Positions 24,075 through 33,864 of a DNA stretch of 53,473 bases are shown one piece after another; the first letter of the stretch is position 1; each line of letters opens with the position of its first letter. The stretch lies in the NCBI GenBank assembly GCA_017622795.1, contig JAGAQI010000014.1, positions 1 to 53,473 of the forward strand, written 5' to 3'. The notes below the pieces were generated by a model that saw only the letters and a program-made list of their open reading frames with translations, had not been told where the DNA came from and made no database searches. A program made the translations under genes and the position numbers. Source of the DNA: Lachnospiraceae bacterium. Lineage in GTDB: Bacteria > Bacillota > Clostridia > Lachnospirales > Lachnospiraceae.

Positions 24075-26906
24075 TTACTTAAAATACAATTTTTCAAACT
24101 CTGCCACCGGAATCGGGCGGGAGAAATAGAAGCCCTGACCTACATCACAACCGGCTTTTGCAAGAAAATCTGCCTGCTCACTGATTTCCACGCCTTCACA
24201 GACAACATCCATACGGTTGTCTTTAATCAGGCGGATAACGTTATTTAACATACCCTTTGATACTTCCGAATCGCTGTGCTTTAAAAATTCTTTATCCAGC
24301 TTTACAATGTCTGCCGGAAGTTCTGTTAACATGCTGAGAGAAGAATATCCGGTACCAAAATCATCTATGGAAACAAGGAATCCTCTTCGTTTAATTTCTT
24401 TCATCAGCTCGATTAATGCTGCCTGGTCTTCAATGAAGGCACTTTCCGTAATTTCGATTTCTATCAGACTGCTGTCAATTCCATATACTTCCAGTAAGCC
24501 CACCAGCTTATCTACCAGTTGCTCATCCTTAATGTGATGTCTGGACAAATTCACAGAAATCGGAACCACGGGATATTCTTCCGCAAGCCACTTTCTCTGC
24601 TGGCGAAGCACTGTTTCATACATATAGAAATCCAGCTGAACAATTTTACCGCTCTTTTCCAACGCCGGAATAAAGTCGCCCGGCATAACAATTTCGCCGT
24701 TTGGTTTTTGCCAGCGGGACAAACCTTCCGCACCAACCAGCTTACCAGTCTCCAGGGAAAACTTTGGTTGCAGATACAGACAAAATTCGCTGTTATCAAT
24801 TGCTTCCTCCATCATATGAAGAATTGCCAGCTCTTTCATGCGGTTTACACGCATGGATGGTTCAAACATCAGAACTCCGGTGTCGCCCTTTTCTTTCAAC
24901 AATTTTCTCGCTGTATTGGCATTATCCAGCGCCTGCACAATGCCAGCTTCCGGATTTTCTATAATATATGCTCCGCTGCAAAGCTCCAGCTTACTATCCA
25001 TATATCTGGCATTTTGGTTGGACATAAACGCTTTATTATAATTACTGATATTATTCATCAGGGTTTCGGCATCTTTCACCGTTACCATAATTAAAAAGTT
25101 GTCCGCATAGTCACGGCAGGCAGCCACTGCTCTCGGATTATGCTTTGCCACGAGGCTGGCAAAATCCTTCAGGACCTCGTCACCGCTCCGAAAACCATAA
25201 ACCTCATTAAAATATTTAAAATGGGCAAAGTCCGTAGAAACAATCGCATATTTCACATTGGAACCGTTTTGATTTAACAGGGACTGGGCTACCTCTTTAA
25301 ATTTATCATACTTTAAAAGACCGGTTACCTCATCCATGCTCTTCATCAATTCAATTTTTTTGGCAATTTTTTCATAAGCAAGCTCTCTTGCCAGATAATT
25401 GCTGACAATCCGGGAAATTAAAGAGAAGGACTGCTTCTCGATTTCCGTCCATTCCCTTGGTCTGCTATCGGCATAAGTAATGTAGCCGAACACTTGCCCT
25501 TCACTGATAAACGGACACTGATATACTGCCTGAAGATTTACTCCTGTATATAATTGGTATAATCCGCTTTGCTTTGGCAATGCATTTATATCGGCAATTT
25601 CTAAGATTTGATTTTTACGGAAATCCTCCCGGATACGTCGTCTTTCTTCCAGCGAAATATAATTGGTTGGTTGCTTTGTCGGAGGTTCCATAGAACTCCA
25701 AAGGAAAGAAAGCTCCGGAATATCTTTGTTACTATATTCCCGGATAGACACCGCGGATAACCGGAAACGCTTACCGATTCTCATCAGAAGCATGTTCATG
25801 GCACTCTTTAAGTCTTTACTTCCCTCTAATAATTCCAGGGCAAATTCCGTAATTTCTGCAGAAATATGGCGTTCTTCATCTTTTGGTTCTTCCGAAAGAA
25901 CCTGTTCCGACCCTTCCGCAAATTTCTTCTTAATAATCTCTGTACAAATGGCATAGCCGTCTCTGCCATTTTCTTTTATGTAATACAGTGCACTGTCCGC
26001 ACTTTTTAGCATTTCATCCAAGGTAGTACCATCTACTCCGTAACGGGACGCGCCAACACTGCAGGTAACCTTATGTCCGTCTTCTGTTTCCGCAATATCC
26101 CGCGCATACGTCTCGCGGAGTTCCAGGATTTTATCCTCCAGCGAATTTTTATCCGCGTCCAAAAGAAATACCGTAAACTCATCTCCGCCGAATCTTCCTA
26201 TGGCTGCATCTTCTCCAAATACAGTCCGCAGGGCATCTGCCATGGAAACAATTACCGTATCTCCGTATAAATGTCCGTAATGATCGTTTATTTGCTTAAA
26301 TTTATCAATATCAACAATCAGCAGAGCCGGCATTTTACCCTCCAGCTCTGTTGACAGCTTTAATAATTCTTCTGCTTGTTCCTGGAAAGATGCACGGTTT
26401 AACAGCCCTGTCATGGAGTCTTGTCTTGCCTGAGCCTGTAGCCGGAGTTCTTCCTTTTTTTGCTCATTGATATCGGAAATTTTTCCGATTACCGATACAA
26501 TTTCACCTGCCCGGTTCCGTAGCACCCTGGTTGTAAGAGAAATCCAGCGGTATTCATCATCTACCATAATTCTGGCTTCCATATACCCCGATGTTTTGCT
26601 GTCATACACACCACGGCAGCATTCTATAAAAGCCGCTTTATCTTCCGGATGAAGATCATCCAGCATAATAAATTTCTGCTCGGCCGTAACCTTCTTTTTT
26701 GTATAATGTAAGCTGCTGCCGCTGATGGTAGTAACCTTACGGTCCTTCACATTATATTCATAAATCCAGTCATTATACAGCGAAGATATGATTTCCTTTT
26801 TTTCTTTTTCCAGCTCCAGCTCTTCCTGCAAAAGTTCCACCTGTTCCGGTGAATTCTCCCGTCTGTCTTTCTCTAACTGGCTTTGCGTTTTCTGAATGCT
26901 CAGCAT
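24075..26906 (-). CDS. Cyclic di-GMP protein: PAS-GGDEF-GAF-degenerate GGDEF-EAL
   Basis: This 943-residue cytoplasmic protein has an N-terminal coiled coil and a PAS domain (about 35-155). A GGDEF diguanylate cyclase domain (about 165-325) follows, with an intact GRFGGDEF and no visible inhibitory RxxD site. Next come a GAF-like domain (about 345-505), a second GGDEF-like domain (about 515-680) in which the signature is degenerate (DYADNF), and a C-terminal EAL domain (about 690-940). The EAL domain has AEGLSRWQ in place of EAL, plus intact NLSRHH, EITES, DDFGTGYSS and KLDKEF. It probably synthesises and may degrade cyclic di-GMP. It follows the response regulator gene by 58 bases on the same strand. 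Start supported by GGGGAG. Confidence 0.92.
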   Translation of the reverse strand: MLSIQKTQSQLEKDRRENSPEQVELLQEELELEKEKKEIISSLYNDWIYEYNVKDRKVTTISGSSLHYTKKKVTAEQKFIMLDDLHPEDKAAFIECCRGVYDSKTSGYMEARIMVDDEYRWISLTTRVLRNRAGEIVSVIGKISDINEQKKEELRLQAQARQDSMTGLLNRASFQEQAEELLKLSTELEGKMPALLIVDIDKFKQINDHYGHLYGDTVIVSMADALRTVFGEDAAIGRFGGDEFTVFLLDADKNSLEDKILELRETYARDIAETEDGHKVTCSVGASRYGVDGTTLDEMLKSADSALYYIKENGRDGYAICTEIIKKKFAEGSEQVLSEEPKDEERHISAEITEFALELLEGSKDLKSAMNMLLMRIGKRFRLSAVSIREYSNKDIPELSFLWSSMEPPTKQPTNYISLEERRRIREDFRKNQILEIADINALPKQSGLYQLYTGVNLQAVYQCPFISEGQVFGYITYADSRPREWTEIEKQSFSLISRIVSNYLARELAYEKIAKKIELMKSMDEVTGLLKYDKFKEVAQSLLNQNGSNVKYAIVSTDFAHFKYFNEVYGFRSGDEVLKDFASLVAKHNPRAVAACRDYADNFLIMVTVKDAETLMNNISNYNKAFMSNQNARYMDSKLELCSGAYIIENPEAGIVQALDNANTARKLLKEKGDTGVLMFEPSMRVNRMKELAILHMMEEAIDNSEFCLYLQPKFSLETGKLVGAEGLSRWQKPNGEIVMPGDFIPALEKSGKIVQLDFYMYETVLRQQRKWLAEEYPVVPISVNLSRHHIKDEQLVDKLVGLLEVYGIDSSLIEIEITESAFIEDQAALIELMKEIKRRGFLVSIDDFGTGYSSLSMLTELPADIVKLDKEFLKHSDSEVSKGMLNNVIRLIKDNRMDVVCEGVEISEQADFLAKAGCDVGQGFYFSRPIPVAEFEKLYFK

Positions 26907-26964
26907 ACGTCTGCTCTCCCCATTTGTGCAAATCCTTTTCGGATTTATTTACTCCCGGCTCCTG

Positions 26965-27654
26965 TTATACTTTAAAACGATATCCCTTGCCCCAAATTGT
27001 TTCGATGTACTGTGGTTTGGCCGCATCCTCTTCAATTTTTTCGCGAATCTTTTTAATATGCACCGTAACGGTAGCAATATCCCCAAAGGATTCCATGTCC
27101 CAAATTTCACGGAATAATTCATCCTTAGTAAACACTCTGTCCGGATGTCCTGCCAAAAAACTTAATAAATCAAATTCCTTTGTTGTTAAAATTTTCTCTT
27201 CCTCATTAACATAAACCCTGCGGGCAGTTTTGTCAATCTTCATGCCCCGGATTTCAATCACCTCATTGACTTTGTCATGGTTCTTCACCAAACGCTCATA
27301 TCTTGCCAAATGCGCTTTTACACGGGCAACCAGTTCACTTGGGCTGAAAGGCTTCGTCATATAGTCATCCGCACCAAGACCCAGTCCCCGGATTTTATCA
27401 ATATCTTCTTTCTTTGCAGACACCATCAATATCGGTATATCCTTCTCTTCCCGGACCTGGCGGCAAATTTCAAAACCATCCAGTCCCGGCAGCATGAGAT
27501 CCAGAATAATCAGCTGATAATCGCCGGCCATTGCTTCTAAAAGTCCCTTCTGACCATCATTCACCATGGTAACCTGAAACCCTGCCAACTCTAAATAGTC
27601 CTTCTCCAGCTCCGCAATCGAAATTTCATCTTCAATGATTAATATATTTGCCAT
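26965..27654 (-). CDS. OmpR/PhoB family response regulator
   Basis: This 229-residue protein has a receiver domain (1 to about 120), with IIEDE, the phospho-acceptor in LIILDLMLPGLDG near residue 52 and lysine in MTKPFSPSE, and a winged-helix DNA-binding domain (about 130-229) ending in ETIWGKGYRFKV. It starts three bases after the histidine kinase stop, with the ribosome site inside the kinase's last codons, so translation is coupled. The cognate kinase is the neighbour upstream. Confidence 0.96.
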   Translation of the reverse strand: MANILIIEDEISIAELEKDYLELAGFQVTMVNDGQKGLLEAMAGDYQLIILDLMLPGLDGFEICRQVREEKDIPILMVSAKKEDIDKIRGLGLGADDYMTKPFSPSELVARVKAHLARYERLVKNHDKVNEVIEIRGMKIDKTARRVYVNEEEKILTTKEFDLLSFLAGHPDRVFTKDELFREIWDMESFGDIATVTVHIKKIREKIEEDAAKPQYIETIWGKGYRFKV

Positions 27655-27657
27655 TGG

Positions 27658-29160
27658 TTATTCCCCTTTCTGTTCGGCAACCTCAATTTTCCGTAATGTA
27701 AAAATTATTTTTGTTCCCACGCCGGCTTCACTTTCTGCCCGGATAGTACCTCCATGCTCCTCAATAATCCGCTTTGCAATAGCCAGCCCGAGCCCGCTTC
27801 CGCCCTGTTTGGAATTTCGTGAGGCGTCCGCCCGGTAAAACCGTTCAAATACATAGGGCAATGCCTGTTCGGAGATACCCTGGCCATTATCCTCAACTTC
27901 CACATATACCAGAGCATCCTCCTCTCTCAGACGTACGGTAATGCTTCCCCGCTCTTTATCTCCACGGTATTTTACCGCATTTCCGATGAGGTTATTCATT
28001 ACTCGCCGCAGCTGCTCCCTGTCACCTAATACCTGCGTTTCATTTTTTACATCGCTTTCAAAGCACAATTCTACGCCCACAATTTCCAATTCCGGTTTGT
28101 TGTCTTCCACACAGTCCCCGAAATAGTCGTTTACTCTTACTTTCTCAAAGTGATACGGAATATTATTGGTATCGATTTTTGTATAAAAAGACAGTTCATC
28201 TACCAGTGTTGTCATATCACTTGCTTTTGCAAATATGGTTTTTAAATATTTTTCCCGGCGCTCCGGCGTGTCCGCCACACCATCCAGCAGACCCTCTGCA
28301 TATCCTTTAATTGCAGTCAACGGTGTTTTAATATCATGGGAGATATTACTAATCAGTTCCTTTAGATCCTGCTCATATTGAATCCGCACTTCTATCTCAT
28401 TTTTCAGGTGCATTCTCATTTCCTCAAAGTCCGCACATAACTGACCGATTTCATCGTCTGAAATATTATCCTTCAGAGAGTAATCCAGATTTCCCTCCTG
28501 CAGCTGTTTTGTTGCCCGTTTTAACGCATTTAACGGCAGTAAAATCCCCTGATAGAGCCACACCACAAGAATACCTGCAGTAAAAACAATGGTCAGGATA
28601 CTGCCGAAAATTACAATGGTTGCAGCGCTTTTTAACCGCAGCACCATGGCATTTACGTCGGTAATGATATAAAAGCTTCCCGATTCTCCGTCTTCAAACT
28701 CAAAATTCTGTTGCTTTACTAAAAAAGGAACTTCTCCTCCTATATATACGCCTCCGTCATATGCCACTTCAAAACCGCCCACGTCCGGAATCTGCTTTTG
28801 GATACTGTTATAATGGGTTTTATTCCCGATAAATATCATATCCTCATTCTTCTCCACCAAAAGGTAGGAATAGCTTTCCAGCAGCCCCTCGTTAATGGAA
28901 GCAACCCTCTGATTATCCCGGAACCGTTCCGGGTAGCGAAGTGCCATGGTACTAAGCTCGTTAAACGCAGACCGGGTCATACGATTTAATATCTGGACCG
29001 GTTCCGTAACTACCTCCCAGCCGTCCGTCTCCACCCGGTAGGTTTCCTCCATAGTACTTACCTGCTGAGTAAGTATTACCGAGCCAATAGTACCAATCAT
29101 GCTGCAGGGTAACAATATGATAATGAAAAAAGCGGCAAACAGCCTGTTTTTTAACTTCAT
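27658..29160 (-). CDS. Membrane sensor histidine kinase with HAMP domain
   Basis: This 500-residue kinase has a membrane segment at about 8-30 and an extracellular sensor loop of about 150 residues. A second membrane segment lies at about 180-205, then a HAMP domain (about 205-258), a dimerisation domain with the H-box ISNISHDIKTPLTA near residue 273, and an ATPase domain with NLIGNAVKYRG, DNGQG, FERFYR and GSGLGLAIAKR. The ATG at 29160 has GGAGG nine bases upstream. It is the first gene of an operon with the response regulator and the GGDEF-EAL protein. A TATACT -10 with a TGTGA extension lies at about 29182-29187. Confidence 0.94.
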   Translation of the reverse strand: MKLKNRLFAAFFIIILLPCSMIGTIGSVILTQQVSTMEETYRVETDGWEVVTEPVQILNRMTRSAFNELSTMALRYPERFRDNQRVASINEGLLESYSYLLVEKNEDMIFIGNKTHYNSIQKQIPDVGGFEVAYDGGVYIGGEVPFLVKQQNFEFEDGESGSFYIITDVNAMVLRLKSAATIVIFGSILTIVFTAGILVVWLYQGILLPLNALKRATKQLQEGNLDYSLKDNISDDEIGQLCADFEEMRMHLKNEIEVRIQYEQDLKELISNISHDIKTPLTAIKGYAEGLLDGVADTPERREKYLKTIFAKASDMTTLVDELSFYTKIDTNNIPYHFEKVRVNDYFGDCVEDNKPELEIVGVELCFESDVKNETQVLGDREQLRRVMNNLIGNAVKYRGDKERGSITVRLREEDALVYVEVEDNGQGISEQALPYVFERFYRADASRNSKQGGSGLGLAIAKRIIEEHGGTIRAESEAGVGTKIIFTLRKIEVAEQKGE

Positions 29161-29271
29161 AACCATCTTCCTCCGATTGTAAGTATATCACACTTTTTAT
29201 TCTCTTTTCATCAGTAATTTATAACTATTTCCTAAACTTTTCATAAACCGCCTCCAAAATCTACTTTTCAC

Positions 29272-29300
29272 TTGACAAAAATCGAAAAAAAGTGCATACT
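29272..29300 (+). promoter_or_regulatory. Promoter of the SAM riboswitch-metK unit
   Basis: TTGACA (29272-29277), 17 bases, CATACT (29295-29300), placed just upstream of the riboswitch. Confidence 0.85.
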
Positions 29301-29325
29301 CAAACTACAGAAAAGTTAGCATAAA

Positions 29326-29437
29326 CTCTTATTCAGAGTGACGGAGAGTAAAGACTCAGTGAAGTCACGGCAACCCCCGGAAGGAAAGGTGCCAAGTTGA
29401 GCGAGTATACTGCCCCTGGCAGTTCGAACAATAAGAG
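29326..29437 (+). ncRNA. SAM riboswitch (SAM-I clan)
   Basis: P1 is CTCTTATT (29326-29333) with AATAAGAG (29430-29437). The core shows CAGAGTGACGGAG, GTGAAGTCACGGCAACC and AAGGTGCCAAGTTG, which are the hallmark SAM-I clan segments, although the P3 helix (AGAGT with ACTC) differs from the common GGACTGGCCC type and may indicate a SAM-I/IV variant. The 3' strand of P1 contains AATAAG, which can pair instead with CTTATT in the loop of the downstream terminator (29465-29470). This gives a simple antiterminator switch controlling metK. Confidence 0.9.
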
Positions 29438-29458
29438 GATTTGGTTTACAGACGTTCC

Positions 29459-29485
29459 AGGTCCGCTTATTGCGGACTTTTCTTG
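29459..29485 (+). terminator. Riboswitch-controlled terminator before metK
   Basis: GTCCGC (29461-29466) pairs with GCGGAC (29472-29477), followed by TTTTCTTG and TTTTT. Its loop region CTTATT repeats the 5' strand of riboswitch P1, so P1 formation frees the terminator and lack of SAM favours read-through. Confidence 0.88.
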
Positions 29486-29544
29486 TTTTTATAGTTACTT
29501 TTAACCCGTGCCTGACGGCACACCACCAAGAAAGGAATTAAGTT

Positions 29545-30732
29545 ATGAGCAAAAGATTATTTACATCTGAATCCGTAACCGAGGGACATCCGGATAAAAT
29601 CTGTGATGCCATCTCCGACTCCATCCTGGACGCATTACTGGAACAGGATCCAATGAGCCGCGTGGCCTGCGAAACCGCCTGCACCACAGGTTTGGTTCTG
29701 GTTATGGGCGAAATTACCACCAAAGCAAACGTAGATTTCCAGAAAATCGTCCGTGAAACTATTTGTGAAATTGGCTACAACAATGGCGATTATGGCTTTG
29801 ACGGCAACACCTGCGGCGTTATGATTGCATTGGACAAGCAGTCCACCGACATTGCCATGGGCGTTGACAAGGCTCTGGAAGCAAAGGAAAACAAAATGAC
29901 CGATGCAGACATCGATGCCATCGGTGCCGGTGACCAGGGTATGATGTTCGGTTATGCTACTGACGAAACCGAGGAATATATGCCATATCCGATTTCCCTT
30001 GCCCACAAGCTTACCAGACAGCTTACCAGGGTCCGTAAAGACGGTACCCTTCCTTACCTTCGTCCGGACGGAAAATCCCAGGTAACCGTAGAATATGACG
30101 AAGAGGGCAAGCCGGTTCATATCAATGCTGTTGTATTATCCACCCAGCATGCACCGGAAATTCCGCAGGAACAGATTCATTCCGATATTCAAAAGTATGT
30201 ATTTGAACCTGTCCTTCCTGCAGAGCTCATTGATAATAACACAAAATTCTACATCAATCCTACCGGTCGTTTTGTTATCGGCGGACCAAACGGTGACTCC
30301 GGTCTCACCGGACGTAAAATTATTGTAGACACTTACGGCGGCTATGCAAGACACGGCGGCGGTGCTTTCTCCGGTAAGGACTGCACCAAAGTAGACCGTT
30401 CTGCCTGCTATGCAGCACGTTACGTTGCAAAGAACCTGGTTGCTGCAGGCCTTGCAAAGCGTTGTGAAATCCAGTTGTCCTATGCTATCGGCGTAGCACA
30501 GCCAACTTCTGTTATGGTAGATACCTTCGGTACCGGCGTAAAGTCTGAAGCCGAATTAGAAGCTATCATCCGCGAAAACTTTGACTTACGTCCGGCTGGC
30601 ATTATCAAAATGCTGGATTTAAGAAGACCGATTTACAAGCAGACCTCGTCCTACGGACATTTCGGAAGAAATGACCTTGATCTTCCTTGGGAAGCTTTGG
30701 ATAAAGTAGATGTATTAAAGAAGTATTTATAA
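29545..30732 (+). CDS. metK: S-adenosylmethionine synthase
   Basis: This 395-residue enzyme makes S-adenosylmethionine from methionine and ATP. Visible signatures are EGHPDKICD near residue 12, [11 protein letters not shown] near 126, the phosphate loop GGGAFSGKD near 270, and DTFGTG near 330. Length is typical. AAGGAATTAAGTT precedes the start. It is preceded by a SAM riboswitch that provides feedback control and followed after 29 bases by the HD-GYP gene with no terminator between them. Confidence 0.98.
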   Translation: MSKRLFTSESVTEGHPDKICDAISDSILDALLEQDPMSRVACETACTTGLVLVMGEITTKANVDFQKIVRETICEIGYNNGDYGFDGNTCGVMIALDKQSTDIAMGVDKALEAKENKMTDADIDAIGAGDQGMMFGYATDETEEYMPYPISLAHKLTRQLTRVRKDGTLPYLRPDGKSQVTVEYDEEGKPVHINAVVLSTQHAPEIPQEQIHSDIQKYVFEPVLPAELIDNNTKFYINPTGRFVIGGPNGDSGLTGRKIIVDTYGGYARHGGGAFSGKDCTKVDRSACYAARYVAKNLVAAGLAKRCEIQLSYAIGVAQPTSVMVDTFGTGVKSEAELEAIIRENFDLRPAGIIKMLDLRRPIYKQTSSYGHFGRNDLDLPWEALDKVDVLKKYL

Positions 30733-30761
30733 AAATTCCCCGCACATACGGAGGCGACACC

Positions 30762-31880
30762 ATGAAGGAATTAATGAAAATCAAAACATCATTTGCAGAG
30801 CCGGGCATGACCATCGGTAAAGATGTCTATTCTTCTTCCGACTATCTGATTGCCGGCGAAGGCGCCGTTTTAACCGACCGTATGATTACCCGATTGAAAT
30901 TCTATTCCGTCGAGGAAATCATCATCGTTACGCCGGCAAACCTGCGCAAAAAAGAGAAAAAACCGGTTTATAAAAACAAACCGGTTATTATTCCGGAAGC
31001 CTCCTCCTATGTCGGCCGGATTAAAGCCAGTCCGGAATACCGTACTTTTACAACCACCTTCTATAGCTCCTTTGTTTCCTACAAAGAGCAGTTAAATGAG
31101 GTAGTCCAAAACAAGGCACCGTTAAACACAGAAAGCATGCTGGCAGATGTATCCAAAATTTTTGCCGCCTGCAAAAATCCGAATTCCCTGTTGGATATGA
31201 TGATGGCGATTCGTAACCTGGATGATGCCACCTATGTCCACAGCATGAATGTTGCATTAATCTGTAATCTGTTTGCACACTGGTTAAAATACGACGAGGA
31301 AGAAACAGAAGCATTAACTCTTGCAGGTCTGCTGCACGACATCGGAAAAATGATGATTCCTTCTTCCATCATCAAAAAACCGGGAAAACTGACAGATGAT
31401 GAATACCGCATTATTCAGGAGCACCCGGCTCTCGGATACAGTATTTTAAAGGATCAGAAGGTCGACCCTCGCATTGCAAAAGCAGCCCTGCAGCATCACG
31501 AGCGCTGTGACGGAAAAGGTTATCCGAATAAGCTGACGGCAAGTGAAATTGAGCCTTTTGCAAAAATCGTTGCCATTGCCGATGTATATGATGCTTTAAC
31601 TGCCAACCGTGTTTACCGCGGTCCTATCTGTCCATTGGAAGTTATCGGCATTTTCCAAACGGAAGGGCTTACTACTTATGACCCGGGGTATTTAATGACT
31701 TTCCTGGATCAGATTATGTACTCCTATTTAAATTATACCGTAAAATTAAGCAATGGCGAAACCGGACGTATTATCATGATGCAGCGCAATCAGCTGGACA
31801 AACCGGTCATCGCCCTTTCCGGAGACCGATACATTGATTTAAGGGATTATCCGGGGCTCACCATTACCGGCATAGTATAA
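30762..31880 (+). CDS. HD-GYP domain phosphodiesterase
   Basis: This 372-residue protein has an N-terminal domain of about 135 residues that I cannot name and a C-terminal HD-GYP domain (about 150-310). The motif set is complete: HSMNVA, LLHDIGK, the linker HPALGYSIL, HHERCDGKGYP and IADVYDALTANR, so the metal site and the GYP triad are intact. Family members hydrolyse cyclic di-GMP to GMP. GGAGG lies seven bases before the ATG. It is downstream of metK on the same strand without a terminator, so the SAM riboswitch may also control it, an unusual link. The transcript ends at the strong hairpin at 31892-31949. Confidence 0.93.
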   Translation: MKELMKIKTSFAEPGMTIGKDVYSSSDYLIAGEGAVLTDRMITRLKFYSVEEIIIVTPANLRKKEKKPVYKNKPVIIPEASSYVGRIKASPEYRTFTTTFYSSFVSYKEQLNEVVQNKAPLNTESMLADVSKIFAACKNPNSLLDMMMAIRNLDDATYVHSMNVALICNLFAHWLKYDEEETEALTLAGLLHDIGKMMIPSSIIKKPGKLTDDEYRIIQEHPALGYSILKDQKVDPRIAKAALQHHERCDGKGYPNKLTASEIEPFAKIVAIADVYDALTANRVYRGPICPLEVIGIFQTEGLTTYDPGYLMTFLDQIMYSYLNYTVKLSNGETGRIIMMQRNQLDKPVIALSGDRYIDLRDYPGLTITGIV

Positions 31881-31891
31881 ACAAAAGAACA

Positions 31892-31949
31892 AAAAGAGGT
31901 TTTTCTCTGTTCCCTTTTGGGGAAAGAACTGAGAAAAACCTCTTTTTTA
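31892..31949. terminator. Shared terminator between the HD-GYP gene and murA
   Basis: AAAAAGAGGTTTTTCTC pairs with GAGAAAAACCTCTTTTT, with a short inner stem GTTC and GAAC. T-runs lie on both sides, serving two convergent genes. Confidence 0.88.
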
Positions 31950-31961
31950 TGCGTTGTGAGA

Positions 31962-33260
31962 TTAGCTCACTTTCAATTTAAATTTCTGTACTGCTCTGTC
32001 GTCTTCGGAATCCATTTTTTCAATGTGGGCACCTAATCCGCAAAGCTTTCCTTCGAAATTCTCATATCCGCGCTCTACGAATTCAATATGCTCTACTACG
32101 GTAAAGCCCTCTGCTACCAGTCCGGCAATTACCAATGCGGCTCCGGCACGTAAATCCGGTGCACTGACGGTTGCTCCGGTGACACCTGCAACACCATCAA
32201 TAATGGCGGTATTACCTTCTACCTTAATGGACGCACCCATACGCACCAATTCATCCACATATTTAAAACGGCTTTCAAACATGCTCTCTGTCACAATACT
32301 GGTACCCTCGGAAAGAGCCAGCAGAGTAGTAATTTGCGCCTGCATATCGGTTGGAAAACCAGGATACGGTAAAGTTTTTACATGGGTATGACCAAGACGT
32401 TTTGTTGCTACTACACGAACTGCATCGTCAAATTCTTCTACAAAGGCCCCGATTTCTTCCAGCTTAGCAGAGATTGCCTCTAAATGCTTTGGAATGACAT
32501 TACGGATGGTAACATCACCTCTGGTTGCCGCTGCTGCCAGCATGAAGGTTCCTGCCTCAATTTGGTCAGGAATAATGGAATAGGTGCTGCCATGAAGCTT
32601 ATCAACACCGGTAATACGGATAACATCGGTACCGGCACCCTTGATGTTTGCACCCATACTGTTTAAGAAATTGGCAACATCCACTACATGAGGTTCCTTT
32701 GCCGAATTTTCCAAAATAGTCTGCCCCTTAGCAAGACAGGCTGCCAGCATAATATTAATGGTTGCACCCACGCTGGCAATATCTAAATAAATATGATTTC
32801 CTTCTAATTCTTTGGCTTCCGCAATTACCATGCCGTGCTGGATAGCTACGTTAGCACCCAGGGCTTCAAAGCCCTTGATGTGCTGGTCGATTGGACGGTT
32901 GCCGATATTACAGCCACCAGGTAAAACAACCTGAGTCTTTTTGAAACGGCCAAGCAAAGCGCCGATTAAATAGTAAGACGCTCTGATTTTTCTGATATAT
33001 TCATCATCCACTGCCATCGGATGTACATTTGCACTGTTAATAATTACCGTATGGGCATCCACACGTTCAATGCGGGCACCAATACCTTCGATTGCCTGCA
33101 GCAGAACATTAATATCCCGAATGTCCGGCAGATTTTTAATGCAGACTTCTTCTTCCGTTAAAACTGCTGCTGCCAAAATACCTAATGCAGAATTTTTTGC
33201 TCCACTGATTACTACTTCTCCGGCAAGCGCTGTGCCGCCTTTGATTATATATTGATCCAT
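31962..33260 (-). CDS. murA: UDP-N-acetylglucosamine 1-carboxyvinyltransferase
   Basis: This 432-residue enzyme transfers enolpyruvate to UDP-N-acetylglucosamine, the first committed step of peptidoglycan synthesis. The EPSP-synthase fold shows IKGGTALAGEVVISGAKNS at the N-terminus, the catalytic cysteine in LPGGCNIGNRP near residue 117, and PDLRAGAAL near residue 365. The cysteine is present, so fosfomycin sensitivity is expected. The ribosome site is GAGGTG, and a promoter lies at 33298-33326. Length matches the family. Confidence 0.97.
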   Translation of the reverse strand: MDQYIIKGGTALAGEVVISGAKNSALGILAAAVLTEEEVCIKNLPDIRDINVLLQAIEGIGARIERVDAHTVIINSANVHPMAVDDEYIRKIRASYYLIGALLGRFKKTQVVLPGGCNIGNRPIDQHIKGFEALGANVAIQHGMVIAEAKELEGNHIYLDIASVGATINIMLAACLAKGQTILENSAKEPHVVDVANFLNSMGANIKGAGTDVIRITGVDKLHGSTYSIIPDQIEAGTFMLAAAATRGDVTIRNVIPKHLEAISAKLEEIGAFVEEFDDAVRVVATKRLGHTHVKTLPYPGFPTDMQAQITTLLALSEGTSIVTESMFESRFKYVDELVRMGASIKVEGNTAIIDGVAGVTGATVSAPDLRAGAALVIAGLVAEGFTVVEHIEFVERGYENFEGKLCGLGAHIEKMDSEDDRAVQKFKLKVS

Positions 33261-33297
33261 ATTACACCTCGGTTACATTCCAAATACTAACTAAGTA

Positions 33298-33326
33298 ACT
33301 ATACTCGATTCTGCCCCATTTGTAAA
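33298..33326 (-). promoter_or_regulatory. Promoter of murA
   Basis: On the minus strand TTTACA (33321-33326), 17 bases, TATAGT (33298-33303). Confidence 0.75.
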
Positions 33327-33348
33327 GTCTTTTTTCATTTTTTGCGGA

Positions 33349-33864
33349 TTATTTCCTTATTTTTGCTCTTACAGCCTCTAGTGTTTCCCCTATTTTCTTT
33401 CCGTCGCACTCCACAATATGATCTGCATATCTCTCATAAAGAGGGCAACGTTCTTTATAAAGTGCTTTCAGTGATTGCCCCGGCCGGAACACCACACCTC
33501 GTTTTGTCAGGTCGCCCAAACGCCTTGCCACACTACGGTAACTTAATTTTAAGTATACCACTTCTCCGATTTCCCGGAAGTGCTCCATGGCTTCTTTTCC
33601 GTAAATTACACTGCCCCCGGGGGCAATAACAGAATTTTCTGCCACAACCGCTGCATTTACCCGGTTTTCAATCTCAATGAATTTTTCCAAACCCTCCTGA
33701 CTGATTATTTCACTTAAGAGTTTGCCTTCCTGCTCCTGTATCAGCAAATCGGTATCTACAAACCTCTTGCCCAACCGTTTCGCCAGTAAAACTCCCACGG
33801 TGCTTTTCCCTGAACCGGGCATACCCAACAGCACAATATTCGTTTTCTTTTCCATTTGAGTCAT
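33349..33864 (-). CDS. aroK: Shikimate kinase
   Basis: This 171-residue P-loop kinase phosphorylates shikimate in aromatic amino acid synthesis. The Walker A motif GMPGSGKST lies near residue 15, the shikimate-binding aspartate is in FVDTDLLIQ, and the GGS motif is in IAPGGSVIYG. The lid region contains GVVFRPGQS. It lies upstream of murA on the same strand with an 88-base gap holding the murA promoter. Start uncertain: 33864 or the second methionine at 33855. Confidence 0.93.
   Translation of the reverse strand: MTQMEKKTNIVLLGMPGSGKSTVGVLLAKRLGKRFVDTDLLIQEQEGKLLSEIISQEGLEKFIEIENRVNAAVVAENSVIAPGGSVIYGKEAMEHFREIGEVVYLKLSYRSVARRLGDLTKRGVVFRPGQSLKALYKERCPLYERYADHIVECDGKKIGETLEAVRAKIRK

Noticed and set aside
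24027-24075. Possible fifth case of inverted gene tail at the GGDEF-EAL terminator
   Set aside because: Beyond the stem only T- and A-rich bases match, which is expected for any terminator.
31880-31962. Possible inverted copy of the murA tail beyond its terminator
   Set aside because: Matching stops at the T-run; the remaining similarity is scattered and not better than chance by eye.
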